From Agrostemma githago (Eukaryota; Streptophyta; Magnoliopsida; Caryophyllales; Caryophyllaceae), in contig CAUDLW010000075.1 in assembly GCA_958450325.1 (NCBI GenBank), forward strand, positions 35,001-99,000: a stretch of DNA of 64,000 nucleotides, written 5' to 3'. The notes under the pieces are model-generated. The model was not told the origin of the DNA and searched no databases. It saw nothing but the letters and a program-made list of their open reading frames with translations. This document shows positions 8,719 to 20,860 of this stretch, in pieces. A program made the position numbers and the translations under genes. Numbering within the stretch: the first letter of the stretch is position 1; every line of letters begins with the position of its first letter.

Positions 8719-9174
8719 ATGTCAGCAATTTTCTCGTTTGAAAACACTTACGAGGAAAGTTTGGTGTTTGATCCAACGTTACCACCTGTTTTTGACGAGT
8801 ATCATCTTCAACCAATTGGGTTGTGCAAGAAGAAACGAGTTCTGATCTTAGCCAAAACGAACATGGAGAGTAAAGGGATTGGGCTTGTGGAATATTTTGA
8901 AAAGCAACAAAAGAGACTTGATCCATCCTTGTTCACAACAAGCAAAGTAGAGTTCACAAGCATTCAAAACAGCACCTATTTGAAAAGGAGTCGGGCTTGT
9001 GGTCGAGCCATAGTACCAACGTTACCCACACTTATGTCTATTTGGAGTGAGGATGCGTTGATCCTAACAAATTTTGTATTTGATCCGGGTGGGATACTTG
9101 TTACAAGAATTGAGGACAATTCTTTTTCAAAGAAGGAGAGTATGACGCGAGTTCATTTTGCGGCGTTGTTTTGA
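8719..9174 (+). CDS. Conserved monomer ORF, copy 6 (B)
   Basis: Type B: Pro22, His29, Ile33, Gln64, Thr86, Val99. TATA box at 8157; primer site at 8498 reads TGCTATCACAGC. Tail open to 9435, with a synonymous GCTTAC in place of GCTTAT. Confidence 0.45.
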   Translation: MSAIFSFENTYEESLVFDPTLPPVFDEYHLQPIGLCKKKRVLILAKTNMESKGIGLVEYFEKQQKRLDPSLFTTSKVEFTSIQNSTYLKRSRACGRAIVPTLPTLMSIWSEDALILTNFVFDPGGILVTRIEDNSFSKKESMTRVHFAALF

Positions 9175-10178
9175 TCGGTCCGAATCTCGAGTTATACTTG
9201 GAATTTTGTAGTCGTTCAAAATGGAGGAGATAGATTTCGAGCTTACCTTTCCAATGACTACTGGCGAAGTTTCATTGAACAAGTATTGCCGAAGTTATGC
9301 CCCAAACAAGTCAGCTGTGCATTGAAAACCGCTGCTGTTAAATTCTTTGACGGAATTGTTTCTTTTGCCTCGATTTTCTTTAAAGCTTTCAATAAATTCC
9401 CGAGGAGAAGAGCTGCTATTTTCAAGTCCGTTTAATCAAGACTACTCGAGCAAGCAAGGGCCTTGCATCTGCTAAGTTGGCTGATTGTGTTCTCACTTAT
9501 TCACTGTATCTAGCTATTTAGTTCTAGCCTAGTTCATTTCCCTTTCTTTGTTTTTGTCACTCACTTTATGAGGCTTGACTTTGCTGGTTAGCCTCATCCT
9601 TGGGTAGAGTTTTAGGCTATAAATAGCCAAGTACTTGATGAATAAATCATCAATCTTCATCAAACAAAATCTGAGTTAAGCTTTGCCTTCCTTTTCATCA
9701 TTGTAGTTCACAAGACAAAGTATTAGAGTAAGTCGCGTTACAATCTCTATACTAGCTATTTCAATCGAGTGTTTGAGTTAGCACCCGCTTTGTTGAGGTA
9801 TAGGTCTATCTCACTTATCACACTATCTTTGGTTACGTTCTATCATCAATTTACAGCAGCTATTTCAACCTAATTTCGTTTCTTTGTTTCGTTCATTTCA
9901 AATTACTATCTATCATCAAATCACTTGTTCAAAGTTCATTCTAACTCACATCCTAAGTGCTATCAGAGCTGAAACTCTTGATTTTTCTTTAAATCAGGAC
10001 GGTCCAAGGAGTGTCGAAGCCAAGTTATTAGTTGAATTTCTGATTGCGATTGGAATTCAAGGGTTAAACTCTAGCGAGGTAGTTCGAGGGTTAATCGGTT
10101 TTGATTATCTCGTGGTTCTTGTTGAAGTTCCAATACATTTGTTTCTTACTATTCACGTCTGAAATGTTCACACAAAAA

Positions 10179-10634
10179 ATGTCAGCAATTTTCTCGTTTG
10201 AAAACACTTACGAGGAAAGTTTGGTGTTTGATCCAACGTTACCACCTGTTTTTGACGAGTATCATCTTCAACCAAACGGGTTGTGCAAGAAGAAACGAGT
10301 TCTGATCTTAGCCAAAACGAACATGGAGAGTAAAGGGATTGGGGTTGTTGAATATTTTGAAAAGCAACATAAGAGACTTGATCCATCCTTGTTCACAACA
10401 AGCAAAGTAGAGTTCACAAGCATTCAAAACAGCATCTATTTGAAAAGGAGTCGGGCTTGTGGTCGAGCCATAATACCAACGTTACCCACACTTATGTCTA
10501 TTTGGAGTGAGGATGCGTTGATCCTAACAAATTTTGTATTTGATCCGGGTGGGATACTTGTTACAAGAATTGAGGACAATTCTTTTTCAAAGAAGGAGAG
10601 TATGACGCGAGTTCATTTTGCGGCGTTGTTTTGA
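10179..10634 (+). CDS. Conserved monomer ORF, copy 7 (C)
   Basis: Type C: Val56, His64, Ile86, Ile99. An extra ATG at 10164 is in frame and would add five residues (MFTQK); under first-ATG scanning it would be preferred. TATA box at 9618, primer-site match at 9958. The tail is C-type (CCATTTCTCG, GTAGTGG) and open to 10895. Confidence 0.45.
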   Translation: MSAIFSFENTYEESLVFDPTLPPVFDEYHLQPNGLCKKKRVLILAKTNMESKGIGVVEYFEKQHKRLDPSLFTTSKVEFTSIQNSIYLKRSRACGRAIIPTLPTLMSIWSEDALILTNFVFDPGGILVTRIEDNSFSKKESMTRVHFAALF

Positions 10635-11639
10635 TCGGTCCATTTCTCGAGTTATATTTGGAATTTCGTAGTGGTTCAAAATGGAGGAGATATATTTCGA
10701 GCTTATCTTTCCAATGACTACTGGCGAAGTTTCATTGAACAAGTATTGCCGAAGTTATGCCCCAAACAAGTCAGCTGTGCATTGAAAACCGCTGCTGTTA
10801 AATTCTTTGACGGAATTGTTTCTTTTGCCTCGATTTTCTTTAAAGCTTTCAACAAATTCCCGAGGAGAAGAGCTGTTATTTTCAAGTCCGTTTAATCAAG
10901 ACTACTCGAGAAAGCAAGGGCCTTGCATCTGCTAAGTTGGCTGATTGTGTTCTCACTTATTCACTGTATCTAGCTATTTAGTTCTAGCCTAGTTCATTTC
11001 CCTTTCTTTGTTTTTGTCACTCACTTTATGAGGCTTGACTTTGCTGGTTAGCCTCATCCTTGGGTAGAGTTTTAGGCTATAAATAGCCAAGTACTTGATG
11101 AATAAATCATTCAATCTTCATCAAACAAAATCTGAGTTAAGCTTTGCCTTCCTTTTCGTCATTGTAGTTCACAAGACAAAGTATTAGAGTAAGTCGCGTT
11201 ACAAGCTCTATACTAGCTATTTCAATCGAGTGTTTGAGTTAGCACCCGCTTTGTTGAGGTATAGGTCTATCTCACTTAGCACACTATCTTTGGTTACGTT
11301 CTATCATCAATTTACAGCAGCTATTTCAACCTAATTTCGTTTCTTTGTTTCGTTCATTTCAAATTACTATCTATCATCAAATCACTTGTTCAAAGTTCAT
11401 TCTAACTCACATCATAAGTGCTATCACAGCTGCAACTCTTGATTTTTATTTAAATCAGGACGGTCCAAGGAGTGTCGAAGCCAAGTTATTAGTTGAATTT
11501 CTGATTGCGATTGGAATTCAAGGGTTAAACTCTAGCGAGGTAGTTCGAGGGTTAATCGGTTTTGATTATCTCGTGGTTCTTGTTGAAGTTCCGATACATT
11601 TGTTTCTTACTATTAACGTTTGAACTGTTCACACAAAAA

Positions 11640-12095
11640 ATGTCAGCAATTTTCTCGTTTGAAAACACTTACGAGGAAAGTTTGGTGTTTGATCCAACGT
11701 TACCACCTGTTTTTGACGAGTATCATCTTCAACCAATTGGGTTGTGCAAGAAGAAACGAGTTCTGATCTTAGCCAAAACGAACATGGAGAGTAAAGGGAT
11801 TGGGCTTGTGGAATATTTTGAAAAGCAACAAAAGAGACTTGATCCATCCTTGTTCACAACAAGCAAAGTAGAGTTCACAAGCATTCAAAACAGCACCTAT
11901 TTGAAAAGGAGTCGGGCTTGTGGTCGAGCCATAGTACCAACGTTACCCACACTTATGTCTATTTGGAGTGAGGATGCGTTGATCCTAACAAATTTTGTAT
12001 TTGATCCGGGTGGGATACTTGTTACAAGAATTGAGGACAATTCTTTTTCAAAGAAGGAGAGTATGACGCGAGTTCATTTTGCGGCGTTGTTTTGA
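11640..12095 (+). CDS. Conserved monomer ORF, copy 8 (B)
   Basis: Type-B protein, same as copy 6. TATA box at 11078, primer site at 11419 (CACAGC form). Private leader change TATTAACG. Tail open to 12356. Confidence 0.45.
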   Translation: MSAIFSFENTYEESLVFDPTLPPVFDEYHLQPIGLCKKKRVLILAKTNMESKGIGLVEYFEKQQKRLDPSLFTTSKVEFTSIQNSTYLKRSRACGRAIVPTLPTLMSIWSEDALILTNFVFDPGGILVTRIEDNSFSKKESMTRVHFAALF

Positions 12096-13099
12096 TCGGT
12101 CCGAATCTCGAGTTATACTTGGAATTTTGTAGTCGTTCAAAATGGAGGAGATAGATTTCGAGCTTACCTTTCCAATGACTACTGGCGAAGTTTCATTGAA
12201 CAAGTATTGCCAAAGTTATGCCCCAAACAAGTCAGCTGTGCATTGAAAACCGCTGCTGTTAAATTCTTTGACGGAATTGTTTCTTTTGCCTCGATTTTCT
12301 TTAAAGCTTTCAATAAATTCCCGAGGAGAAGAGCTGCTATTTTCAAGTCCGTTTAATCAAGACTACTCGAGCAAGCAAGGGCCTTGCATCTGCTAAGTTG
12401 GCTGATTGTGTTCTCACTTATTCACTGTATCTAGCTATTTAGTTCTAGCCTAGTTCATTTCCCTTTCTTTGTTTTTGTCACTCACTTTATGAGGCTTGAC
12501 TTTGCTGGTTAGCCTCATCCTTGGGTAGAGTTTTAGGCTATAAATAGCCAAGTACTTGATGAATAAATTATCAATCTTCATCAAACAAAATCTGAGTTAA
12601 GCTTTGCCTTCCTTTTCATCATTGTAGTTCACAAGACAAAGTATTAGAGTAAGTCGCGTTACAATCTCTATACTAGCTATTTCAATCGAGTGTTTGAGTT
12701 AGCACCCGCTTTGTTGAGGTATAGGTCTATCTCACTTATCACACTATCTTTGGTTACGTTCTATCATCAATTTACAGCAGCTATTTCAACCTAATTTCGT
12801 TTCTTTGTTTCGTTCATTTCAAATTACTATCTATCATCAAATCACTTGTTCAAAGTTCATTCTAACTCACATCCTAAGTGCTATCAGAGCTGAAACTCTT
12901 GATTTTTCTTTAAATCAGGACGGTCCAAGGAGTGTCGAAGCCAAGTTATTAGTTGAATTTCTGATTGCGATTGGAATTCAAGGGTTAAACTCTAGCGAGG
13001 TAGTTCGAGGGTTAATCGGTTTTGATTATCTCGTGGTTCTTGTTGAAGTTCCAATACATTTGTTTCTTACTATTCACGTCTGAAATGTTCACACAAAAA

Positions 13100-13555
13100 A
13101 TGTCAGCAATTTTCTCGTTTGAAAACACTTACGAGGAAAGTTTGGTGTTTGATCCAACGTTACCACCTGTTTTTGACGAGTATCATCTTCAACCAAACGG
13201 GTTGTGCAAGAAGAAACGAGTTCTGATCTTAGCCAAAACGAACATGGAGAGTAAAGGGATTGGGGTTGTTGAATATTTTGAAAAGCAACATAAGAGACTT
13301 GATCCATCCTTGTTCACAACAAGCAAAGTAGAGTTCACAAGCATTCAAAACAGCATCTATTTGAAAAGGAGTCGGGCTTGTGGTCGAGCCATAATACCAA
13401 CGTTACCCACACTTATGTCTATTTGGAGTGAGGATGCGTTGATCCTAACAAATTTTGTATTTGATCCGGGTGGGATACTTGTTACAAGAATTGAGGACAA
13501 TTCTTTTTCAAAGAAGGAGAGTATGACGCGAGTTCATTTTGCGGCGTTGTTTTGA
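13100..13555 (+). CDS. Conserved monomer ORF, copy 9 (C)
   Basis: Same protein as copy 7, with the in-frame upstream ATG at 13085. TATA box at 12539, primer-site match at 12879. Tail is C-type and open to 13816, with a private Lys-to-Thr change (TTTACAGC). Confidence 0.45.
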   Translation: MSAIFSFENTYEESLVFDPTLPPVFDEYHLQPNGLCKKKRVLILAKTNMESKGIGVVEYFEKQHKRLDPSLFTTSKVEFTSIQNSIYLKRSRACGRAIIPTLPTLMSIWSEDALILTNFVFDPGGILVTRIEDNSFSKKESMTRVHFAALF

Positions 13556-14560
13556 TCGGTCCATTTCTCGAGTTATATTTGGAATTTCGTAGTGGTTCAA
13601 AATGGAGGAGATATATTTCGAGCTTATCTTTCCAATGACTACTGGCGAAGTTTCATTGAACAAGTATTGCCGAAGTTATGCCCCAAACAAGTCAGCTGTG
13701 CATTGAAAACCGCTGCTGTTAAATTCTTTGACGGAATTGTTTCTTTTGCCTCGATTTTCTTTACAGCTTTCAACAAATTCCCGAGGAGAAGAGCTGTTAT
13801 TTTCAAGTCCGTTTAATCAAGACTACTCGAGAAAGCAAGGGCCTTGCATCTGCTAAGTTGGCTGATTGTGTTCTCACTTATTCACTGTATCTAGCTATTT
13901 AGTTCTAGCCTAGTTCATTTCCCTTTCTTTGTTTTTGTCACTCACTTTATGAGGCTTGACTTTGCTGGTTACCCTCATCCTTGGGTAGAGTTTTAGGCTA
14001 TAAATAGCCAAGTACTTGATGAATAAATCATTCAATCTTCATCAAACAAAATCTGAGTTAAGCTTTGCCTTCCTTTTCGTCATTGTAGTTCACAAGACAA
14101 AGTATTAGAGTAAGTCGCGTTACAAGCTCTATACTAGCTATTTCAATCGAGTGTTTGAGTTAGCACCCGCTTTGTTGAGGTATAGGTCTATCTCACTTAG
14201 CACACTATCTTTGGTTACGTTCTATCATCAATTTACAGCAGCTATTTCAACCTAATTTCGTTTCTTTGTTTCGTTCATTTCAAATTACTATCTATCATCA
14301 AATCACTTGTTCAAAGTTCATTCTAACTCACATCATAAGTGCTATCAGAGCTGCAACTCTTGATTTTTGTTTAAATCAGGACGGTCCAAGGAGTGTCGAA
14401 GCCAAGTTATTAGTTGAATTTCTGATTGCGATTGGAATTCAAGGGTTAAACTCTAGCGAGGTAGTTCGAGGGTTAATCGGTTTTGATTATCTCGTGGTTC
14501 TTGTTGAAGTTCCGATACATTTGTTTCTTACTATTCACGTTTGAACTGTTCACACAAAAA

Positions 14561-15016
14561 ATGTCAGCAATTTTCTCGTTTGAAAACACTTACGAGGAAA
14601 GTTTGGTGTTTGATCCAACGTTACCACCTGTTTTTGACGAGTATCATCTTCAACCAATTGGGTTGTGCAAGAAGAAACGAGTTCTGATCTTAGCCAAAAC
14701 GAACATGGAGAGTAAAGGGATTGGGCTTGTGGAATATTTTGAAAAGCAACAAAAGAGACTTGATCCATCCTTGTTCACAACAAGCAAAGTAGAGTTCACA
14801 AGCATTCAAAACAGCACCTATTTGAAAAGGAGTCGGGCTTGTGGTCGAGCCATAGTACCAACGTTACCCACACTTATGTCTATTTGGAGTGAGGATGCGT
14901 TGATCCTAACAAATTTTGTATTTGATCCGGGTGGGATACTTGTTACAAGAATTGAGGACAATTCTTTTTCAAAGAAGGAGAGTATGACGCGAGTTCATTT
15001 TGCGGCGTTGTTTTGA
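14561..15016 (+). CDS. Conserved monomer ORF, copy 10 (B)
   Basis: Type-B protein. The leader has a private TTTTTGTTTA where other B copies have TTTTTATTTA. TATA box at 13999, primer-site match at 14340; tail open to 15277. Confidence 0.45.
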   Translation: MSAIFSFENTYEESLVFDPTLPPVFDEYHLQPIGLCKKKRVLILAKTNMESKGIGLVEYFEKQQKRLDPSLFTTSKVEFTSIQNSTYLKRSRACGRAIVPTLPTLMSIWSEDALILTNFVFDPGGILVTRIEDNSFSKKESMTRVHFAALF

Positions 15017-16021
15017 TCGGTCCGAATCTCGAGTTATACTTGGAATTTCGTAGTCGTTCAAAATGGAGGAGATAGATTTCGAGCTTACCTTTCCAATGAC
15101 TACTGGCGAAGTTTCATTGAACAAGTATTGCCGAAGTTATGCCCCAAACAAGTCAGCTGTGCATTGAAAACCGCTGCTGTTAAATTCTTTGACGGAATTG
15201 TTTCTTTTGCCTCGATTTTCTTTAAAGCTTTCAATAAATTCCCGAGGAGAAGAGCTGCTATTTTCAAGTCCGTTTAATCAAGACTACTCGAGCAAGCAAG
15301 GGCCTTGCATCTGCTAAGTTGGCTGATTGTGTTCTCACTTATTCACTGTATCTAGCTATTTAGTTCTAGCCTAGTTCATTTCCCTTTCTTTGTTTTTGTC
15401 ACTCACTTTATGAGGCTTGACTTTGCTGGTTAGCCTCATCCTTGGGTAGAGTTTTAGGCTATAAATAGCCAAGTACTTGATGAATAAATCATTCAATCTT
15501 CATCAAACAAAATCTGAGTTAAGCTTTGCCTTCCTTTTCGTCATTGTAGTTCACAAGACAAAGTATTAGAGTAAGTCGCGTTACAAGCTCTATACTAGCT
15601 ATTTCAATCGAGTGTTTGAGTTAGCACCCGCATTGTTGAGGTATAGATCTATCTCACTTAGCACACTATCTTTGGTTACGTTCTATCATCAATTTACAGC
15701 AGCTATTTCAACCTAATTTCGTTTCTTTGTTTCGTTCATTTCAAATTACTATCTATCATCAAATAACTTGTTCAAAGTTCATTCTAACTCACATCATAAG
15801 TGCTATCAGAGCTGCAACTCTTGATTTTTCTTTAAATCAGGACGGTCCAAGGAGTGTCGAAGCCAAGTTATTAGTTGAATTTCTGATTGCGATTGGAATT
15901 CAAGGGTTAAACTCTAGCGAGGTAGTTCGAGGGTTAATCGGTTTTGATTATCTCGTGGTTCTTGTTGAAGTTCCGATACATTTGTTTCTTACTATTCACG
16001 TTTGAACTGTTCACACAAAAA

Positions 16022-16477
16022 ATGTCAGCAATTTTCTCGTTTGAAAACACTTACGAGGAAAGTTTGGTGTTTGATCCAACGTTACCACCTGTTTTTGACG
16101 AGTATAATCTTCAACCAAACGGGTTGTGCAAGAAGAAACGAGTTCTGATCTTAACCAAAACGAACATGGAGAGTAAAGGAATTGGGCTTGTTGAATATTT
16201 TGAAAAGCAACAAAAGAGACTTGATCCATCCTTGTTCACAACAAGCAAAGTAGAGTTCACAAGCATTCAAAACAGCACCTATTTGAAAAGGATTCGGGCT
16301 TGTGGTCGAGCCATAGTACCAACATTACCCACACTTATGTCTATTTGGAGTGAGGATGCGTTGATCCTAACAAATTTTGTATTTGATCCGGGTGGGATAC
16401 TTGTTACAAGAATTGAGGACAATACTTTTTCAAAGAAGGAGAGTATGACGCGAGTTCATTTTGCGGCGTTGTTTTGA
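16022..16477 (+). CDS. Conserved monomer ORF, copy 11 (A)
   Basis: Type A with Ile91, Gly124 and Thr135. TATA box at 15460, primer-site match at 15801; tail open to 16738. Confidence 0.45.
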   Translation: MSAIFSFENTYEESLVFDPTLPPVFDEYNLQPNGLCKKKRVLILTKTNMESKGIGLVEYFEKQQKRLDPSLFTTSKVEFTSIQNSTYLKRIRACGRAIVPTLPTLMSIWSEDALILTNFVFDPGGILVTRIEDNTFSKKESMTRVHFAALF

Positions 16478-17482
16478 TCGGTCCGAATCTCGAGTTATAC
16501 TTGGAATTTCGTAGTCGTTCAAAATGGAGGAGATAGATTTCGAGCTTATCTTTCCAATGACTACTGGCGAAGTTTCATTGCACAAGTATTGCCGGAGTTA
16601 TGCCCCAAACAAGTCAGCTGTGCATTGAAAACCGCTGCTGTTAAATTCTTTGACGGAATTGTTTCTTTTGCCTCGATTTTCTTTAAAGCTTTCAATAAAT
16701 TCCCGAGGAGAAGAGCTGCTATTTTCAAGTCCGTTTAATCAAGACTACTCGAGCAAGCAAGGGCCTTGCATCTGCTAAGTTGGCTGATTGTGTTCTCACT
16801 TATTCACTGTATCTAGCTATTTAGTTCTAGCCTAGTTCATTTCCCTTTCTTTGTTTTTGTCACTCACTTTATGAGGCTTGACTTTGCTGGTTACCCTCAT
16901 CCTTGGGTAGAGTTTTAGGCTATAAATAGCCAAGTACTTGATGAATAAATCATTCAATCTTCATCAAACAAAATCTGAGTTAAGCTTTGCCTTCCTTTTC
17001 GTCATTGTAGTCCACAAGACAAAGTATTAGAGTAAGTCGCGTTACAAGCTCTATACTAGCTATTTCAATCGAGTGTTTGAGTTAGCACCCGCATTGTTGA
17101 GGTATAGATCTATCTCACTTAGCACACTATCTTTGGTTACGTTCTATCATCAATTTACAGCAGCTATTTCAACCTAATTTCGTTTCTTTGTTTCGTTCAT
17201 TTCAAATTACTATCTATCATCAAATAACTTGTTCAAAGTTCATTCTAACTCACATCATAAGTGCTATCAGAGCTGCAACTCTTGATTTTTCTTTAAATCA
17301 GGACGGTCCAAGGAGTGTCGAAGCCAAGTTATTAGTTGAATTTCTGATTGCGATTGGAATTCAAGGGTTAAACTCTAGCGAGGTAGTTCGAGGGTTAATC
17401 GGTTTTGATTATCTCGTGGTTCTTGTTGAAGTTCCGATACATTTGTTTCTTACTATTCACGTTTGAACTGTTCACACAAAAA

Positions 17483-17938
17483 ATGTCAGCAATTTTCTCG
17501 TTTGAAAACACTTACGAGGAAAGTTTGGTGTTTGATCCAACGTTACCACCTGTTTTTGACGAGTATAATCTTCAACCAAACGGGTTGTGCAAGAAGAAAC
17601 GAGTTCTGATCTTAACCAAAACGAACATGGAGAGTAAAGGAATTGGGCTTGTTGAATATTTTGAAAAGCAACAAAAGAGACTTGATCCATCCTTGTTCAC
17701 AACAAGCAAAGTAGAGTTCACAAGCATTCAAAACAGCACCTATTTGAAAAGGATTCGGGCTTGTGGTCGAGCCATAGTACCAACATTACCCACACTTATG
17801 TCTATTTGGAGTGAGGATGCGTTGATCCTAACAAATTTTGTATTTGATCCGGGTGGGATACTTGTTACAAGAATTGAGGACAATACTTTTTCAAAGAAGG
17901 AGAGTATGACGCGAGTTCATTTTGCGGCGTTGTTTTGA
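17483..17938 (+). CDS. Conserved monomer ORF, copy 12 (A)
   Basis: Same protein as copy 11. Leader shares GTAGTCCAC with copy 13. The tail has Ile for Arg in the GGAGATATATTT stretch and is open to 18199. TATA box at 16921, primer-site match at 17262. Confidence 0.45.
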   Translation: MSAIFSFENTYEESLVFDPTLPPVFDEYNLQPNGLCKKKRVLILTKTNMESKGIGLVEYFEKQQKRLDPSLFTTSKVEFTSIQNSTYLKRIRACGRAIVPTLPTLMSIWSEDALILTNFVFDPGGILVTRIEDNTFSKKESMTRVHFAALF

Positions 17939-18943
17939 TCGGTCCGAATCTCGAGTTATACTTGGAATTTCGTAGTCGTTCAAAATGGAGGAGATATATT
18001 TCGAGCTTATCTTTCCAATGACTACTGGCGAAGTTTCATTGCACAAGTATTGCCGGAGTTATGCCCCAAACAAGTCAGCTGTGCATTGAAAACCGCTGCT
18101 GTTAAATTCTTTGACGGAATTGTTTCTTTTGCCTCGATTTTCTTTAAAGCTTTCAATAAATTCCCGAGGAGAAGAGCTGCTATTTTCAAGTCCGTTTAAT
18201 CAAGACTACTCGAGCAAGCAAGGGCCTTGCATCTGCTAAGTTGGCTGATTGTGTTCTCACTTATTCACTGTATCTAGCTATTTAGTTCTAGCCTAGTTCA
18301 TTTCCCTTTCTTTGTTTTTGTCACTCACTTTATGAGGCTTGACTTTGCTGGTTACCCTCATCCTTGGGTAGAGTTTTAGGCTATAAATAGCCAAGTACTT
18401 GATGAATAAATCATTCAATCTTCATCAAACAAAATCTGAGTTAAGCTTTGCCTTCCTTTTCGTCATTGTAGTCCACAAGACAAAGTATTAGAGTAAGTCG
18501 CGTTACAAGCTCTATACTAGCTATTTCAATCGAGTGTTTGAGTTAGCACCCGCATTGTTGAGGTATAGATCTATCTCACTTAGCACACTATCTTTGGTTA
18601 CGTTCTATCATCAATTTACAGCAGCTATTTCAACCTAATTTCGTTTCTTTGTTTCGTTCATTTCAAATTACTATCTATCATCAAATAACTTGTTCAAAGT
18701 TCATTCTAACTCACATCATAAGTGCTATCAGAGCTGCAACTCTTGATTTTTCTTTAAATCAGGACGGTCCAAGGAGTGTCGAAGCCAAGTTATTAGTTGA
18801 ATTTCTGATTGCGATTGGAATTCAAGGGTTAAACTCTAGCGAGGTAGTTCGAGGGTTAATCGGTTTTGATTATCTCGTGGTTCTTGTTGAAGTTCCGATA
18901 CATTTGTTTCTTACTATTCACGTTTGAACTGTTCACACAAAAA

Positions 18944-19399
18944 ATGTCAGCAATTTTCTCGTTTGAAAACACTTACGAGGAAAGTTTGGTGTTTGATCCA
19001 ACGTTACCACCTGTTTTTGACGAGTATAATCTTCAACCAAACGGGTTGTGCAAGAAGAAACGAGTTCTGATCTTAACCAAAACGAACATGGAGAGTAAAG
19101 GAATTGGGCTTGTTGAATATTTTGAAAAGCAACAAAAGAGACTTGATCCATCCTTGTTCACAACAAGCAAAGTAGAGTTCACAAGCATTCAAAACAGCAC
19201 CTATTTGAAAAGGATTCGGGCTTGTGGTCGAGCCATAGTACCAACATTACCCACACTTATGTCTATTTGGAGTGAGGATGCGTTGATCCTAACAAATTTT
19301 GTATTTGATCCGGGTGGGATACTTGTTACAAGAATTGAGGACAATACTTTTTCAAAGAAGGAGAGTATGACGCGAGTTCATTTTGCGGCGTTGTTTTGA
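18944..19399 (+). CDS. Conserved monomer ORF, copy 13 (A)
   Basis: Same protein as copies 11 and 12, and the same tail variant as copy 12, so copies 12 and 13 look like a direct duplication. TATA box at 18382, primer-site match at 18723; tail open to 19660. Confidence 0.45.
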   Translation: MSAIFSFENTYEESLVFDPTLPPVFDEYNLQPNGLCKKKRVLILTKTNMESKGIGLVEYFEKQQKRLDPSLFTTSKVEFTSIQNSTYLKRIRACGRAIVPTLPTLMSIWSEDALILTNFVFDPGGILVTRIEDNTFSKKESMTRVHFAALF

Positions 19400-20404
19400 T
19401 CGGTCCGAATCTCGAGTTATACTTGGAATTTCGTAGTCGTTCAAAATGGAGGAGATATATTTCGAGCTTATCTTTCCAATGACTACTGGCGAAGTTTCAT
19501 TGCACAAGTATTGCCGGAGTTATGCCCCAAACAAGTCAGCTGTGCATTGAAAACCGCTGCTGTTAAATTCTTTGACGGAATTGTTTCTTTTGCCTCGATT
19601 TTCTTTAAAGCTTTCAATAAATTCCCGAGGAGAAGAGCTGCTATTTTCAAGTCCGTTTAATCAAGACTACTCGAGCAAGCAAGGGCCTTGCATCTGCTAA
19701 GTTGGCTGATTGTGTTCTCACTTATTCACTGTATCTAGCTATTTAGTTCTAGCCTAGTTCATTTCCCTTTCTTTGTTTTTGTCACTCACTTTATGAGGCT
19801 TGACTTTGCTGGTTACCCTCATCCTTGGGTAGAGTTTTAGGCTATAAATAGCCAAGTACTTGATGAATAAATCATTCAATCTTCATCAAACAAAATCTGA
19901 GTTAAGCTTTGCCTTCCTTTTCGTCATTGTAGTTCACAAGACAAAGTATTAGAGTAAGTCGCGTTACAAGCTCTATACTAGCTATTTCAATCGAGTGTTT
20001 GAGTTAGCACCCGCATTGTTGAGGTATAGATCTATCTCACTTAGCACACTATCTTTGGTTACGTTCTATCATCAATTTACAGCAGCTATTTCAACCTAAT
20101 TTCGTTTCTTTGTTTCGTTCATTTCAAATTACTATCTATCATCAAATAACTTGTTCAAAGTTCATTCTAACTCACATCATAAGTGCTATCAGAGCTGCAA
20201 CTCTTGATTTTTCTTTAAATCAGGACGGTCCAAGGAGTGTCGAAGCCAAGTTATTAGTTGAATTTCTGATTGCGATTGGAATTCAAGGGTTAAACTCTAG
20301 CGAGGTAGTTCGAGGGTTAATCGGTTTTGATTATCTCGTGGTTCTTGTTGAAGTTCCGATACATTTGTTTCTTACTATTCACGTTTGAACTGTTCACACA
20401 AAAA

Positions 20405-20860
20405 ATGTCAGCAATTTTCTCATTTGAAAACACTTACGAGGAAAGTTTGGTGTTTGATCCAACGTTACCACCTGTTTTTGACGAGTATAATCTTCAACCA
20501 AACGGGTTGTGCAAGAAGAAACGAGTTCTGATCTTAACCAAAACGAACATGGAGAGTAAAGGAATTGGGCTTGTTGAATATTTTGAAAAGCAACAAAAGA
20601 GACTTGATCCATCCTTGTTCACAACAAGCAAAGTAGAGTTCACAAGCATTCAAAACAGCACCTATTTGAAAAGGATTCGGGCTTGTGGTCGAGCCATAGT
20701 ACCAACATTACCCACACTTATGTCTATTTGGAGTGAGGATGCGTTGATCCTAACAAATTTTGTATTTGATCCGGGTGGGATACTTGTTACAAGAATTGAG
20801 GACAATACTTTTTCAAAGAAGGAGAGTATGACGCGAGTTCATTTTGCGGCGTTGTTTTGA
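20405..20860 (+). CDS. Conserved monomer ORF, copy 14 (A)
   Basis: Type-A protein with a private synonymous change in codon 6. The tail has a private Asp-to-Tyr change (CCAATTACTAC) and is open to 21121. TATA box at 19843, primer-site match at 20184. Confidence 0.45.
   Translation: MSAIFSFENTYEESLVFDPTLPPVFDEYNLQPNGLCKKKRVLILTKTNMESKGIGLVEYFEKQQKRLDPSLFTTSKVEFTSIQNSTYLKRIRACGRAIVPTLPTLMSIWSEDALILTNFVFDPGGILVTRIEDNTFSKKESMTRVHFAALF

Larger units (their letters stand above)
8719..16021 (+). repeat. Array block III, copies 6-10, alternating B and C monomers
   Basis: Copies 6, 8 and 10 are type B (His29, Ile33, Gln64). Copies 7 and 9 are type C (Asn33, Val56, His64, Ile86, Ile99). Leaders of the C copies carry the one-base deletion and read CATCATTG, CAATCTC and CTTATCAC where the others read CGTCATTG, CAAGCTC and CTTAGCAC. 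The C-type tail marker GTAGTGG recurs at 10668 and 13589, 2921 bp apart, giving a dimeric higher-order unit. Confidence 0.75.

Noticed and set aside
10671..10895. A 74-codon frame after C-type ORFs
   Set aside because: It starts at GTG, created by one C-type substitution. It is part of the in-frame continuation after the TGA present in all copies, not a separate gene.
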